Below, one piece after another: positions 52,846 to 64,000 of a stretch of 64,000 nucleotides of DNA (positions within the stretch are counted from its first letter, which is position 1; every line of letters starts with the position of its first letter). The translations under genes and the position numbers were made by a program. Below the pieces are notes generated by a model, which did no database searches, was not told where the DNA came from, and worked only from the letters and a program-made list of their open reading frames with translations. Origin of the DNA: Lentinula raphanica (taxonomy: Eukaryota > Basidiomycota > Agaricomycetes > Agaricales > Omphalotaceae); NCBI GenBank assembly GCA_027919835.1, contig JANVFP010000015.1:930001-994000 (forward strand), written 5' to 3'.

Positions 52846-54426
52846 TCAATCTTCTGTATATGTTGGAGGAACATCAATGACCTCTCGCTCATTGGGAGCT
52901 GGAAGCCTGACACCACTATCTGTATGCAGCCGGAGCTCACTCCTACGAAGCTGTTCATCCCGGACTTGCAAGCTCTGTGCGTTTTTCATCGACACAAGAC
53001 GGCCGGGATCGAAACCGGGCTGGCTTGCGCGTGAGGAGGATCCAGCAACAGAGCTGGCAGCAGGATCCGACCCACTCTGATATAAACTATCAGCGAAGAA
53101 TCCGCTGGAAACCGGTCGGTCTGTCGTCGAAGCGGACTGCATCGGAGGTTCGGGTTTGATAAGATATCCTGCTGAGTTTGGTTGATAGGGGTCAGCAGCC
53201 GTTCCTGCACTTAGATCGAGCATTCCTCCAGAGCGGTATTGCGAGTTTCTTCTTCGTCTGCGCCAGAAATATAGTGCAAGTAGAATTGCAATGAGCCCGA
53301 CGACACCTCCTACGACACCTCCCACGATAGCGCCCACGGGAGTGCTATGTCCAGTACTGGAAGAGTCCCCCGAGCTCGAACCAACCCCTGTCGAATTAGC
53401 GGAACCCTCAGTGGAAGACGAATTGGCGGGGTTTGTCTGAATGATGAAATATTCGATGCTGAGGTATTGTGGTTGAGGAGTACTGTTATAAGAGGTAGCG
53501 ACGTTCAGGTTATGCTGTGTTGCCGATAAATCGGAGATAGTGAAAAGAGGCCAGTTGGAGATATTGGTCGTGTTGCCACCACTGGTGCCAGTTGTCGTAC
53601 TCCCAGGGAGATCGAAATCTGTGGACTTGCCGTCAAGAGTGTAGAAGGCAGTGGTCGCATTATACTGTGTTGGGCTACCAAAATTGACCGAATACAACGT
53701 TGCCGACGTGCCTAGGAGCCCAGTCAATCGAGTGCTTCAGACGTGTGGTCCGGAATCCACATACCATTGAAAGCTAGACTCATACTAGTTCCAGTGAGAT
53801 CTGTGGCGTTTGAGTTCAGGCCTTGGAAAGACCAACCACCCGAGCTGTTGCTGTAGCTAACAGAGGGGTCGCTGTTATGAATCCGAAGAGTCACAGCGTC
53901 TAGTGGATCTGAGGGTAATGGCTGATATTGAATACTATCGAGCCAGAGAGAGGAGTTCGACGGCGAATCTGGATAGAAGAAGAAATTGACTGCTAGAGTG
54001 TGCTCGCCAGTGGTGCCAGACAGCGTCCCTTCTGAATCGCATGCAATGTAGTTCGTGACTTGGTTGGTATCCACCGTGAAACTGGTGATCAAATGATTGT
54101 CGACGTTGCAGTACCACCCGTAGAAACCTTCAGCAGCGACCATAGCGCGCACGAATGTTCCTGTCAATTTTCGGATGAGCGCCGGCGGGGTCAGACTAGA
54201 GATAACGGATCCTTCACATACCATTGAACTGGAACGTCAATGAACCGTTGTTCGACGTTCCACTGAGACCAGTGAGGGTACGATTGAACACCGGTCCACC
54301 ATATCCCTGGCCATCCAACTTGCCTGAGGTATCCTTCGAAAACGCACTCGCAGGAGAGTACTGGATTGACGCGTCGGTATCATCCACAACGACGAGCCTC
54401 GGGACAGCAGTATCGGGGGTAGTCAT
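52846..54426 (-). CDS. Single-pass membrane protein with PPxY tail, family P (copy 2)
   Basis: Three exons (54426-54222, 54160-53765, 53711-52846) give 488 aa, with splice phases identical to copy P1. Ectodomain beta repeats, Ser/Thr stalk, membrane helix (VGAIVGGVVGGVVGLIAILL), RRRRR and the VPPTYTED tail are all kept. The protein is nearly identical to P1 throughout, differing by scattered substitutions, a few codon insertions (RSGGM after the basic run) and a shorter N-terminus. Very high similarity with intact frames points to recent duplication or gene conversion. The intervening 3.2 kb contains only weak or broken genes. No signal peptide seen. Confidence 0.8.
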
Positions 54427-55453
54427 GGTGCCAATCAAGCTCTATGAACGTTGGACGATGGTAAGAGGACAAGATAGCACGGCTCCGCAGACGCCTTCAA
54501 GCGAGAAATCAAAATGAACTAAACAGAGAAATGAAAAGGCCGCCCGGCGTGCGTCAGGTGTCTCAGGAGGTCCTTGCAGGGGCAAAAAAGAAAATGGGTC
54601 AAACAGTGACAATAAAAACAAAACGTATCTGGACATGTGGAATTTATATGGACGGACGACAGGCCGGAGCATGTACGCAGAGTTAGTTAGATTGCAGTTT
54701 GGTGCCGGATTGAAAATGAGCGGGTGCAAAGAGGTGCAAAGCATCTCAACCATCGCGTATCACTGAGGATCTACACGCGTCCCGTGGATATCGGCATTCC
54801 TTGATAACATAGATGTTGGATATTCTCAGGTATGTTCTTCCGTGGCGCTGCACAATGTTACAATTCTTATATTCTGTGTTGCACCCAATTTCTGTTTTCA
54901 GAATTAGTAGGCAAGAGGTCACTCTGAAGGAGAACAATCACCAACAGTACTGCCAGTCCGCACCAGGTTACACGTTAATCGTCCACTGTCCACTCAAGAA
55001 TGACACTGGACAGCTGACATAGTACAATTCATACAACAAGGGATGGCAAGCGCGGTCGAACACTTACGTTTGACGATGCTCTAAGCTCTTGGACTTCAGC
55101 CCCCTTGGCTTTACAGTTTACATCTTTTCTGACCCCGCCGATCAGTGCCAGTTCCAACCAACCAATACCAACCAATACTGTACAACAAACAGTGAAGAAA
55201 CGATAACATGGATGAACCATGCAAGGTTGAGCCGTGCAGAAATGGATCATCTCTGCAGTTGAATTCACGACGTTCTCCGATCAGTGTCACCAATCATGAA
55301 AGGCGAATGCAATCTCCTGCCGAAGTCCTATCATACAGCACAAGTCCTTGAACCCCTCGAATGTAGCCCTGGATCTGGATGTAGCTTCAGCTTGGTGGTA
55401 CTTGAGCGCTCGCTCTTACAAGACGTTCTTTCTCATCCATGTACGATCACTGA
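54427..55453. other. Upstream of P2, downstream of P3
   Basis: No gene. The TATA/E-box pair of P2 (gacatgtggaatttatat) lies at about 54634-54651. The string ccaaccaataccaaccaatac is at about 55155. Confidence 0.5.
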
Positions 55454-57092
55454 TCAAGACTCGGTATACGTCGGCGGCACATCAACAATCTCCTCATGTC
55501 CCACAGACGGTAACCGCACACCACTATCCTCGTGTTGTCGGATCTGACTTCTCCGCTGCTCGTCGCTTTCGACCGTCATAATCCGTGGATTCTTCGACGT
55601 CACGAACCGGTTAGGGTCCCAGCCAGAGGACCGATTAGGATGTGAGGACGAGGACGAGGACGATGCTGAAGGTAACGGTGAGGCTCCTGACCCTGACGTG
55701 GCAAAGGAGTTGGCAGAGGATTGACCCGTATACGCTGTAGCCTCCGCATATTTTGCAGGGGGGTATGATCCAGGAGCGGGGCTGACGAAAGGAGTGACCT
55801 CGAGTGTATCACCCCCCCTTCCATCCAACTTATAATATCCTGGCCCACCGCCGGTCAAATCTAACATCATACCACTGTACTGGTTTCGTCTTCGGCGTCT
55901 GAGGTAGTATATCAGAGCAATCAGCGCGGCAAGACCGACCAGGCCGCCAATGACGCCGCCGACGATTGAGCCGACATCACTTCCATGACTGAGGTTCGAA
56001 GAATTGGGGGAAGACGAGGAGGAGGAGTTGCTTGCGTGTTCCGGGGATGTCGAATTGGCGGGATTCGTTTTCACCATGAAGTAGTTGATGGTGAGATATT
56101 GTGGTGACGATGAATCATTATACGAGGTAGCGACTTCGAGACTGTGTGGTGACGATTCTGATAGATTCGAGGCGGTGAAGAGGGGATAGTTGATGATATT
56201 TGAGTAGTTGCCTGTGTTTTGGACCGTTGCGCTCCCTGGAAGATCGAAATTAACGCTAGGATTTGAGTCAATCGCGTAGAAGGCTGTGGAGGCATTGAAT
56301 CGAGTGGGAGAACCAAAATTGACTGAGTAAAGCGTAACAGAGGATCCTTGAGAAGATACGCAATTGTTGAAAGTGTCAGAAAGTCATCACTCGAACCTTT
56401 GTAGAATGAGCTCACCGTTAAAATTGAAATTCATGCTTGTTCCTGTTATCTGTGTGCTGTTCGATTCGAATCCTTGCCAATTCCATGCTCCAGAGCTATT
56501 GCTATATGACACCGAAGGGTCACTGTTGTGTACTCTGAGCATAACGGAGTCTAGAGGATCAGATGGAAGCGGCTGGTATTGAATATCATCCAGCCATAGT
56601 GACTGGCTGTCTGAGGTATTCGTCGGTCGAAAGGCGAAATTCACGTCCAATGTATGTTCTCCGGTTGTCCCTTGAAGGATGCCAGCAGAGTCGCATGCGA
56701 TGTAATTCGTGACCTGGTTCGTATCAACTGTGAAGCTGCTAATCAGATGGCCATCTACTGTGCAGTTCCAGGTGTAAGTCGTTCCGACAGCAGCTACCAT
56801 GGCACGAACGAATGTACCTGGGTGCGTAAGAATCAGGAATGAATTTCGACATCTGTATGGACGGATATGCATGCAGAAGAATGAAGGACTACTTACCATT
56901 AAAGGTGTAACTCAGAGATGCATTGGTCGTCGTTCCGGTAAGAGTTTTATTGAACGCTGGTCCCCCGTACCCAACGAGGTCCAAACTCCCTGTTGAATCT
57001 AACGAAAACGCACTTGCAGGCGAATATTGTATGGTAGGGTCTGTATCGTCTACCACAACTAGTCTGGGTACCGATGAATCGGGAGTGGTCAT
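55454..57092 (-). CDS. Single-pass membrane protein with PPxY tail, family P (copy 3)
   Basis: Three exons (57092-56897, 56817-56416, 56346-55454; introns 79 and 69 nt) give 496 aa. It is the most divergent family member, but architecture and splice phases match P1 and P2: VVVDDTDPTIQYSPASAF, CDSAGILQGTTGEHTLDVNF, SLWLDDIQYQPLP, a Ser/Asn stalk, the helix VGSIVGGVIGGLVGLAALIALI, RRRRR and the tail VDVPPTYTES. The cytoplasmic tail is longer, Gly/Ser-rich, and carries extra Tyr residues (GPGYYKLDG). The perfectly kept PPTY end against a diverged tail argues that the motif is used. Ligand and partner unknown. Confidence 0.8.
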
Positions 57093-57858
57093 TGTGTTAC
57101 TGGGTCGAAGTCACCAGTTAGATAGCAATAGAGAAGGGAGGGTAAACGAATGCAGGAGGGGAGGAAGATGAGCGCGAATGGGGCCGAAGGAGTCGTCAGA
57201 GTCGGACGTGATAGTATTGAGGTGAACGGTAGAACGGGAGGATGGGCTTGGATCAGAAGGATATACAGTATGAACGTGAACGTGACTGTTCACCAGTGTG
57301 CCAATTTCGCCTGAAAATGGTTGCCATCTGGACAAAGGGAAAAAACCGGGAGAGAAAATATGTGAAATGATTGAATTTTGACTCTGCCGTGCTGTGCCGT
57401 AATACAATACAGTTCTCGTCGGCTTGGGCTGTGTCATCAGGCAACATCAACATCAACTTCCATCATCAAGGGGAACATCAAGTTATAAGGCCTCAGGCCT
57501 CAGGATTTGCACACAAGTACGCTGTCAAAGGCGTCTGCTTATATGAGTTACGGGGACACTGGAGGGAGGCTGGGGCCCGCTATGACAGTCCCTCGCACTT
57601 TCTATCACGCTCCTTTCGTACCGACTCTCTCGAAGATCCATCGAGCCCTCCAGAAGTATCGACGAACAGAACTATAGAGGGATAGCAAGAAACGGGGATG
57701 CATGCAGACTTGCAGTGGCATTAAAGTGGCATCTCGGATCAATATTTCAGGCTGAATTCACCTACATCTGCTAAACGTGTTATGTAGGATGTGACAGTGC
57801 TACGCCAACACTAACTACGAAACTTCCTATCTGACACACGCAGAGTTCATGTCAGAGG
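57093..57858. other. Intergenic, P3 promoter and beta-CA 3' flank
   Basis: No gene. aaggcctcaggcctcagga at 57487 resembles the GGCCTCA repeats at 7090. Confidence 0.45.
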
Positions 57859-58747
57859 TTACTCTACATCCTTCTCATCTACGTCTTTGTATGGTGTCGG
57901 ACCCAGTCTTGGCCCTCGCGAAATTTCCAAATCCTGAATTCTCCCCGAAGCAATATCGTACAACCAGCCATGGACGGTAAGCTCTTGTCTATTGCGCCAA
58001 GCATTCTTTATCACCTCCGTCTCACACAGATTATCAACCTGCATCTTGATGTTTTCTCGAACCAGAATCGGAACGGCCTCCTCCTCCCCAACAGCAGATA
58101 TCTGCAGGCTCGTAATCAAGTTCGCGATCGAAGTAGTTAATGGCGCAAGGAAGCGATTCAAGGGAGAGTCGGCTGGGAAGGGGTCCATAGTAATAGGTGT
58201 CCGGCCTGGAACGATGCTCCTGCTTGCTCTGAAACTAGCTATCACAGCTCCGCATCCGGTGTGTCCGCAAATAATCACTAGACTCTCAGTCAGGATCATC
58301 GTGTGTCACGCAAGAACTTCAAGATTGTCACCGTTTCTTACACCAAGTTGCACCACGGCGAACTCCAAAGTTGCCATTAGATTTTCGTCGCCGAACTGAA
58401 CTTGACTAACAAACATGAGCCACAGCTGCAGAAAAATGTTAACTTGAATACCAGCAACTCACTTTCCAACGTTACGATTAACGAAGATATCGCCAGGTCT
58501 GGTGCCAGTGATCACTGTCTCTGGAACTCTCGAGTCGCCGCATCCTATCCAAAGGGTCTATAACGAGCAAAGTACTAGTGAGTGAATCTAAGCCGCAAAA
58601 TAGTGACCTCAGCTATCTCACATGAGGAGATTGGCCTCTCGCAGATTGAGGAAAGAAGTTGGGATTCGTCGACTGAACGCTGTCAGCCCAACGATTGTTC
58701 CCCGAAAGCATTTGAGAGATAGAACGGTGTTGGAATTGAGACGCCAT
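57859..58747 (-). CDS. Beta-class carbonic anhydrase
   Basis: Four exons (58747-58622, 58557-58463, 58405-58342, 58284-57859) give 236 aa, the usual size. It interconverts carbon dioxide and bicarbonate, supplying bicarbonate for biosynthesis and pH control. Zinc ligands and catalytic residues are visible: [11 protein letters not shown] (Cys and the Asp-Arg dyad) and [16 protein letters not shown] (His and Cys). [26 protein letters not shown] and [16 protein letters not shown] complete the fold. The last acceptor is CTGACTGAG before AGT CTA; the next AG two bases later breaks the frame. No targeting peptide is clear, so a cytosolic location is assumed. Confidence 0.93.
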
Positions 58748-58804
58748 GGTATGTGCGACTAATGAAGATGGAATTACTGAAGATCTGACTCCAGAGTACT
58801 TATA

Positions 58805-59612
58805 TCAAATTTTTGTGTCCTGTGCTCCCCCGTCAGGGTTTATCGATCTAAGGAATTCATAGGCCTCGTTTTCGCGGACTCTGTTTTGAACGCTCGTAGG
58901 TCTGGGATATTGACGAGCCTTGACCCTTACAAATGGTTCCTCCGTATCACTTGACAGGGAATTATGACACCTAGAGCTACTCTCTTCCATTTCTTAGAAT
59001 CCGTTCTACACTTGTAATGATTCCATGGCAGCTCCGACTTGACAGTAGCCTTCTCCTTGACTGCAACTGAAATCTGATTGTGCATGCTCATTGCAATTTG
59101 TACATTCTCTAATTCATCGATGAAAGAAACATCATGTACCCAGCGTGTATCTACCATCTGTGATCGCAACTAGACTGGAACTGAAGACATGAAGAATCCA
59201 TTTGCGAAAGCTGGTAATTCATCGAGAAAGACTTCTGGGCAGAAGTAATGATTACGAACGACGAAGAGTTGCGTTCGATCTGCTACTTGCACGGCTGGTA
59301 TAGATAGCTGTTGCCGGACCACTGGGGCATGTACATGTAGGGGCACGGGGGATTGTTCTAAGTGGAAGAGTATCCTGGAGGATTCCAGGACGACACTGGC
59401 AGTAGATCGAGGCGATGAGAAATAACGATATAGGTTAAATTATCATCGTTTGGACAGTGGACTGAGTCCAGCTACTATTAACTATTAATAATAATAGATT
59501 CTACTTACAAGAAAGATTCAATACATCTCCACTCATCCCGATTCCCCACTATATGTATAACGTTTTGGGCAACATCCTGAACCTGATATGTGCAGTCAAG
59601 ACAGATAGCCAT
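58805..59612 (-). CDS. Hypothetical gene, possibly broken
   Basis: A start at 59612 reads MAICLDCTYQVQDVAQNVIH and IVGNRDEWRCIESF before a GTAAGT donor. After an acceptor near 59400 the frame reads SVVLESSRILFHLEQSP, HVHAPVVRQQLSIPAVQVAD, VVRNHYFCPEVFLDELPA to VPV. A TAG follows at 59172-59170. The same frame then continues LRSQMVDTRWVHDVSFIDEL...KCRTDSKKWKR. An intron (GTAGCT...TTGTAAG) would lead to GQGSSISQTYERSK and an end near 58858. If the TAG is real, either the gene ends there or it is a nonsense lesion. The first exon overlaps the end of the next gene in another frame. No family recognised. Confidence 0.35.
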
Positions 59613-61275
59613 GTCGCGATATTTTTGTCTCTGTATTGTTCGTCTCTGATTCCGCGTGCGCGTCGATCGCTGAGGTCTTTACAGCACTGGGTGAGATGCT
59701 TCTCTCGTACGGTTCATCTTGACCCGAATCCTATCATGAGATCAACCTTGAATTATCAACTACATGAGATATGTATTCTGGATACTCACCGGTAGGATAA
59801 CAAGCTCAATATCACGATCCTGGCGAACCGTAGTCCCGACATGAACCCGGGGAGGTACTGGTGGGATATGATGGAGTTTTGTACCATCGAGAAGTGTGCC
59901 TGTCTCGTCTAAATCTACCCAGAGAGGATGTCTATCGCCACTTCCAGTCTGAGTGTTGATTACTGTTCTTGTATTCAAGTTGGCAAGTAGACAATTTGAG
60001 TACCTAGATTCGTGAGCATCGTGTTTAGCCGCCTTCAAGTTTCATTGAGCAGGTACTTACACTTTACTCAGCATGAATAGTCTGTAACGCGCTCGTCAAG
60101 AAATAGAATGATCCGTAGACAAACTGAAACTCACGGAATGAAGTATAACGTATTGTCACGAAAGAAAACGAATAGTAATAGTTCAATTAGTGCCGTCAGT
60201 GCTGTTACAAGACCTGTTTCCACGGTCAAAGTTATGAGGCGCAGGAGAGCGTCGCGAGTGCGAGCAGATGCCGAACGTCTTTCGTAGCGAAATAACTAGG
60301 GCTTTCATGAGCACGCTGTTGCAGGATATGCGATGGCACCGACCTGGAACACTAAGACGAAAGTGATGAGGAAATCACATAAAGTACTTCCACCGAGCCA
60401 CGTCTGGTATCATCGGTCAAGCTGGTTCTGGATCGGATGAAAATTTGACATACTGAGACCTCGGGGTCCATCTCCGAAAAGCGAGCTATGCCGATTTGTG
60501 CTCCCCTTATACCGGAATACCCAGCCATTGCACATGTCGTTAGCGATAGCTTCAGTTTGATGTTTCAGAACGATCACAGAGAGAATGTATACAATGAACT
60601 TACCAACATGACCGGGACAGGAAGGAACTTCGATTTTGTCAGCCGATATATACGCCAGGCGTAAAAGGAGTGCGCCATGCTAGCAACTAGCTCCCAGTCA
60701 TTAACCAATCCACGATGCTCAGTGTAACCTTTTCTTCGTACCGATTCCAGAGAGTAAAGGAATTGCTGCTGCAGCATTCACGTTCGTGAGGATTGCGGGA
60801 TCGCCCCAGTGTTGGGCAAGAACCTGCCACATAAAATTCGTCCACATGATGGTTATGACTAGGTCGAAGATTGCGAGGATGTAAACTGTGTAGACGTGAG
60901 TGAATGTTGAGCACCGTGGTTGGCGGTCTTGGTACCAACCGAAAGCTTTGAGCCATAAGGGATCTCGTTCATAGAACGTGTACTGATAGAAAACTAGAAC
61001 CCAATCAGCATGATCAATCGACAATGCGAACTGGTATTGAAGAAGAGCGTACATATCTGTACAGCCAAAATCCCAAAGAGGCCGTAAGAGAATACTCCAC
61101 CCAAGACCTAAGCCATGTCAGACATCCCCAGGACGCGATGACCCGACGATAGAACATACATAAGGACCGGTTCTAAAACAAACAGGTAGTAGGTCAATAT
61201 TCATAATCTTTTAGTGATAAAAGAAGAAGATGCATTGTACATGAGAGCGACATTGGACGGGATATCAGTGGACAT
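59596..61275 (-). CDS. Seven-helix membrane protein, DUF6534 type
   Basis: A start at 61275 (MSTDIPSNVALI) is spliced to TGPYVLGGVFSYGLFGILAV, then FFYQYTFYERDPLWLKAF, VYILAIFDLVITIMWTNFMW, AHSFYAWRIYRLTKSK, an AGYSGIRGAQIG helix, TWLGGSTLCDFLITFVLVFQ, and the diagnostic block RDALLRLITLTVETGLVTAL followed by IELLLFVFF. This is the DUF6534 pattern of mushroom membrane proteins. A hydrophilic tail (TQTGSGDRHPLW ... KISRHGYLS) ends at the TGA at 59596-59598. Exon junctions around 60740-60690 and 60450-60330 are approximate. The topology resembles receptors but no G-protein motif is visible, so the function is unknown. Confidence 0.75.
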
Positions 61276-62718
61276 AATCCTCGGTGATGCAGCCGCACAA
61301 CGACCTCAAGGAAGGGAAGGAGAGGTAGGACATGGTTTGCCTCGGACTTTCCTTTATATCGGAGAGCCTCTATCGAGAAATCGAGATAGGCATAAGGAGT
61401 CCGGAATCAGCCGGAACCAAATCCCGTCGGCATAGTTAATAGCCACCGGAAACATCACCAAATCGAGAATGAGGATGCCGGTTCACCCAGGTCCCAGGAC
61501 TCCCTTTCCCGATGCGTTGAAAACGGAAACTTCGCTATGACGGTGGTCGGCCCCGCTCTTGCGGTGAGTTTGAACGAGCCAAGCCCAGAATGACAGGCAA
61601 AGTCGGAAGCAGGCGTGCAAGCTTTCGATATTGAAGGGGCCCGCTTCGATGTTATGCTAAGGGGATACATAGTACCGGCCAGTTGAAGATGATGTTGCGG
61701 TGGCGATTGGTGGAAAACAGCGTTCGTGCAATCAAGAAGGTTCAACTTCAGGAGGCTATGTACGTCGAGTCTAATTTTGTTCATATCATGAGCTTGAATC
61801 AGAAGAGCCACAAACCAAAGATTGATACACATATAATGACCTTTCTTGAACGCATCTCTATTGCATTTGAAACCACGATCACGACCTATTGAAGGTTTTT
61901 GAGTTTGAGGCTACTCAGTGGAGACAGTGGGCCTCATGTCGGGTGTTTTTGAGCACCATTCGGTAGATCGTTGTTGCTTTCATCAGTTCAGAAGCTTTTA
62001 GAAAACGGATGAAACACCACTTGCCGCACGGCCATACTATGTGCTTGAATTGGCGTGCGATTCAGTTCTTCAGTAGGAAAAGCAGAAAAAAGTTCTGTGA
62101 TGTCCATTGCCATCTTCTACTCCCCTTGAAGATAACAGACCTCCCGGAGTCAGGGCATCCAGTGCATGACAATGGTGATGCATCAGAGTACAGCAGAGGA
62201 TCCCCAATCGGAATCGCAGCATCCGGCAAGATCTGGAATCGCCTTTGGTTGAGGCCTGTTGAGGCCCATACCCATAGGGCAGACTAGGGCGTACTTGAGT
62301 TTTGTTTGGAAATTGGCAGTGACCAGGAGAAAACAATTTTGATCGATGTTTATCACCGTCGCGCTTCGTAACGCGCGCGATTGCCACCGGCTTTGAGAGG
62401 CTAATTAGCAAAGTCTTGAAGAGTTCGACTGCGTCTTCTTGCAATTCCTTGTCAATAGTGCATGAAACCCTTGGTCCGAGGGCACTAGGGTGTTTGATGT
62501 TCATCAATCAATGTAACAAGTGAAAAAGAGACACATTCATCGAGGTCTACGAGAGCCTGCGGAGTCGATGCACAGAAAATTGCGGTTAGTTTATGAATCT
62601 TATAATTACAATCATCCAAGTTGTACTTTCCAGTATTTGTTCCAATAAGTATCTCTACATGAATCGTCGCCACCGATCGTCTTGCACCGTATTCCTTCAC
62701 CATCACGCTGAAGTCCTC
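61276..62718. other. Intergenic stretch, no gene seen
   Basis: About 1.4 kb without a convincing frame on either strand. A cctttatatcgg TATA-like site (about 61349-61360) could serve the DUF6534 gene. Confidence 0.5.
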
Positions 62719-64000
62719 TCACAACCCAGGCCTCAAACCCTCCTCGGGCGAGCTGTCGGGAATCTTGACATTGAGGCCCGGGGCACACTCAACCTCGAAC
62801 GCGTGAGCGGTATACGGTGGGTAACGTAGGTGTATCTTGTCTTCGATACTGATGGAGAGGATAATCAGTATCACGGCAAGAACACAGAGCGCGCGAGTGT
62901 GAGGTCAGTATAGTAGATAAGTCACAGGCACTCACTCGACCGGGATTTCCAAAGACGTTCTTTCGTAAGTGAAGCAGTTGAACGTGTTTTCGAGAACCTG
63001 TCGACCGTCTGAGAGATACGATGATCAGCAAAGAAGGTTCGAACCGCAGCTGTAAAGGCCAAGAATAAGATGGGCATGAACACTCACATCCGGATTCTCC
63101 TACACCTCCAAATGGCAGTACCTTGACTGAAAAAGTGCAAAGTCATATGAAGATTGGCAAGAGAATACAGACATTGCGACGGTAAGCCGAGTCGACGTAC
63201 CGTCCATTTGCATAAAGGTATCGTTGAATATGAGATTCCCGCTCATCGTCAGCTTACGCACTATGAGGTGAAGCAGACGATGTCAATCGTTATCAAAAAG
63301 GCAATGGTTCATGTGCTTACCATCTTGTTGTAGTTGCTCATTTTGAGTGAAAAGATACAGAACGAGAGGATGATCACTACGGGGAGAAAGGTACGTCAAA
63401 GGGTGTATACCGGAAGAAACTAGATAGTGAACGCACTGTGCACTGATATACTCGCATGCGGCACGCGTGTCTTCTACCTCCAACAACGTCAAGATCGGTC
63501 CAAACGTCTCAGACTGGAGTAGAATATCGTCAGGTTTGGCAAGCTAAAGTGCGGACTTGATGAGCTGCAATTCCAAAATGGCGTAGAAAGAATGAAGCAT
63601 ACAACAACAGTCGGTTCAATCCTCCTCTCCTGTTCGTCCATCCCTCCTCCCATCAGGATCTTGCCTTGAGTGCGTTCCAGCAAACCCTTGATTCGATTGA
63701 AATGTTGCATATTGATGATCCGGGTATACGAATCGGATTTGAGTGCCCCATCCGGATAGAACGACGCACATGCTTTCTTGAGGTTCTCGACGAATGAGGG
63801 GGTCGAAGATGGTGTAAGAAGGACATAGTCCGGCGTGACACAAACCTTTGAGTGAATAGGTGATATCATGAATCTATGAGCATAGGGTGTATTTATAAGT
63901 TGACGAAAGGCTCACCTGTCCGCAGTTATTAATCTTTCCCCACAGCACCCGTCTTGCCGCGAGCTCCATATCGAATTCTGGGTCGATGATCACCGGACTC
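62719..64000 (-). CDS. Aldehyde dehydrogenase, class-3 (fatty aldehyde) type, 5' end cut by window
   Basis: Only the C-terminal half of the gene is present. It enters the window as SPVIIDPEFDMELAARRVLW and then shows GKINNCGQ spliced to VCVTPDYVLLTP. The Cys in CGQ-VC is the catalytic thiol. Later segments are GMDEQERRIEPTVV, FGPILTLLEVED, DHPLVLYLFTQNE, SGNLIFNDTFMQMDG, VLPFGGVGESG and YGRQVLENTFNCFTYERTS. The last exon (62848-62719) reads IEDKIHLRYPPYTAHAFEVE and ends PEEGLRPGL. Such enzymes oxidise medium- and long-chain aldehydes with NAD(P). The C-terminal extension beyond the usual RYPPY end is hydrophilic, with no membrane anchor. Confidence 0.9.

Overview
The window is nuclear DNA of a filamentous basidiomycete, most likely an Agaricomycete. 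Genes are densely packed and cut by many short (about 46-79 nt) GT-AG introns. Families typical of mushrooms are present: a DUF6534 seven-helix protein, a CFEM/GPI protein, a GH12 endoglucanase, an agaric-type HRD-C-S kinase and a tyrosine-recombinase retrotransposon. No genus can be named from the sequence alone. Exon coordinates were worked out by hand from splice signals and reading-frame continuity.

Left part (1-25.5 kb): a fast-evolving, gene-poor accessory block built by segmental duplication. Two divergent pairs of a protein kinase and an acidic-tailed helical protein (3.4-6.9 kb and 20.6-25.3 kb) flank two copies of a unit with a small secreted protein and a coiled-coil protein (10.6-12.7 kb and 16.8-19.4 kb). 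Both kinases and both secreted proteins are intact. One coiled-coil copy (C, 11.8-12.7 kb) is decayed and its sister (C', 18.0-19.4 kb) is intact. A 2.57 kb terminal-inverted-repeat element with a passenger gene sits beside the decayed copy at 12877-15442, and the sister locus at about 19.52 kb is the unoccupied site.

Middle (25.9-33.3 kb): a small secreted-protein gene, then a nearly complete 6.8 kb tyrosine-recombinase retrotransposon on the minus strand. It has the split direct-repeat order A1-gag-RT/RNaseH-YR-B1-A2-B2. It carries spliceosomal-looking introns in gag and RT, a minisatellite inside the gag intron, and a 282 bp miniature element that interrupts the recombinase.

Right part (33.7-64 kb): conserved housekeeping genes (LCMT1/PPM1, mitochondrial HSP70, HUB1/UBL5, DPH5, beta-carbonic anhydrase, a class-3 type aldehyde dehydrogenase running off the window end). 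Interspersed are wall and secretome genes (GH12, a small GPI-type protein, CFEM), a nucleotidyltransferase-like protein, a DUF6534 membrane protein, and three tandem single-pass membrane proteins ending in a PPxY motif. Between the membrane-protein paralogues lie degenerating gene remnants.

The most interesting structures are the retrotransposon (split repeats, recombination dinucleotide, introns), two inverted-repeat elements sharing CATCAG ends and 2 bp target duplications, the mosaic duplication, the non-canonical GC-AG intron in HUB1, and the PPxY receptor-like family.
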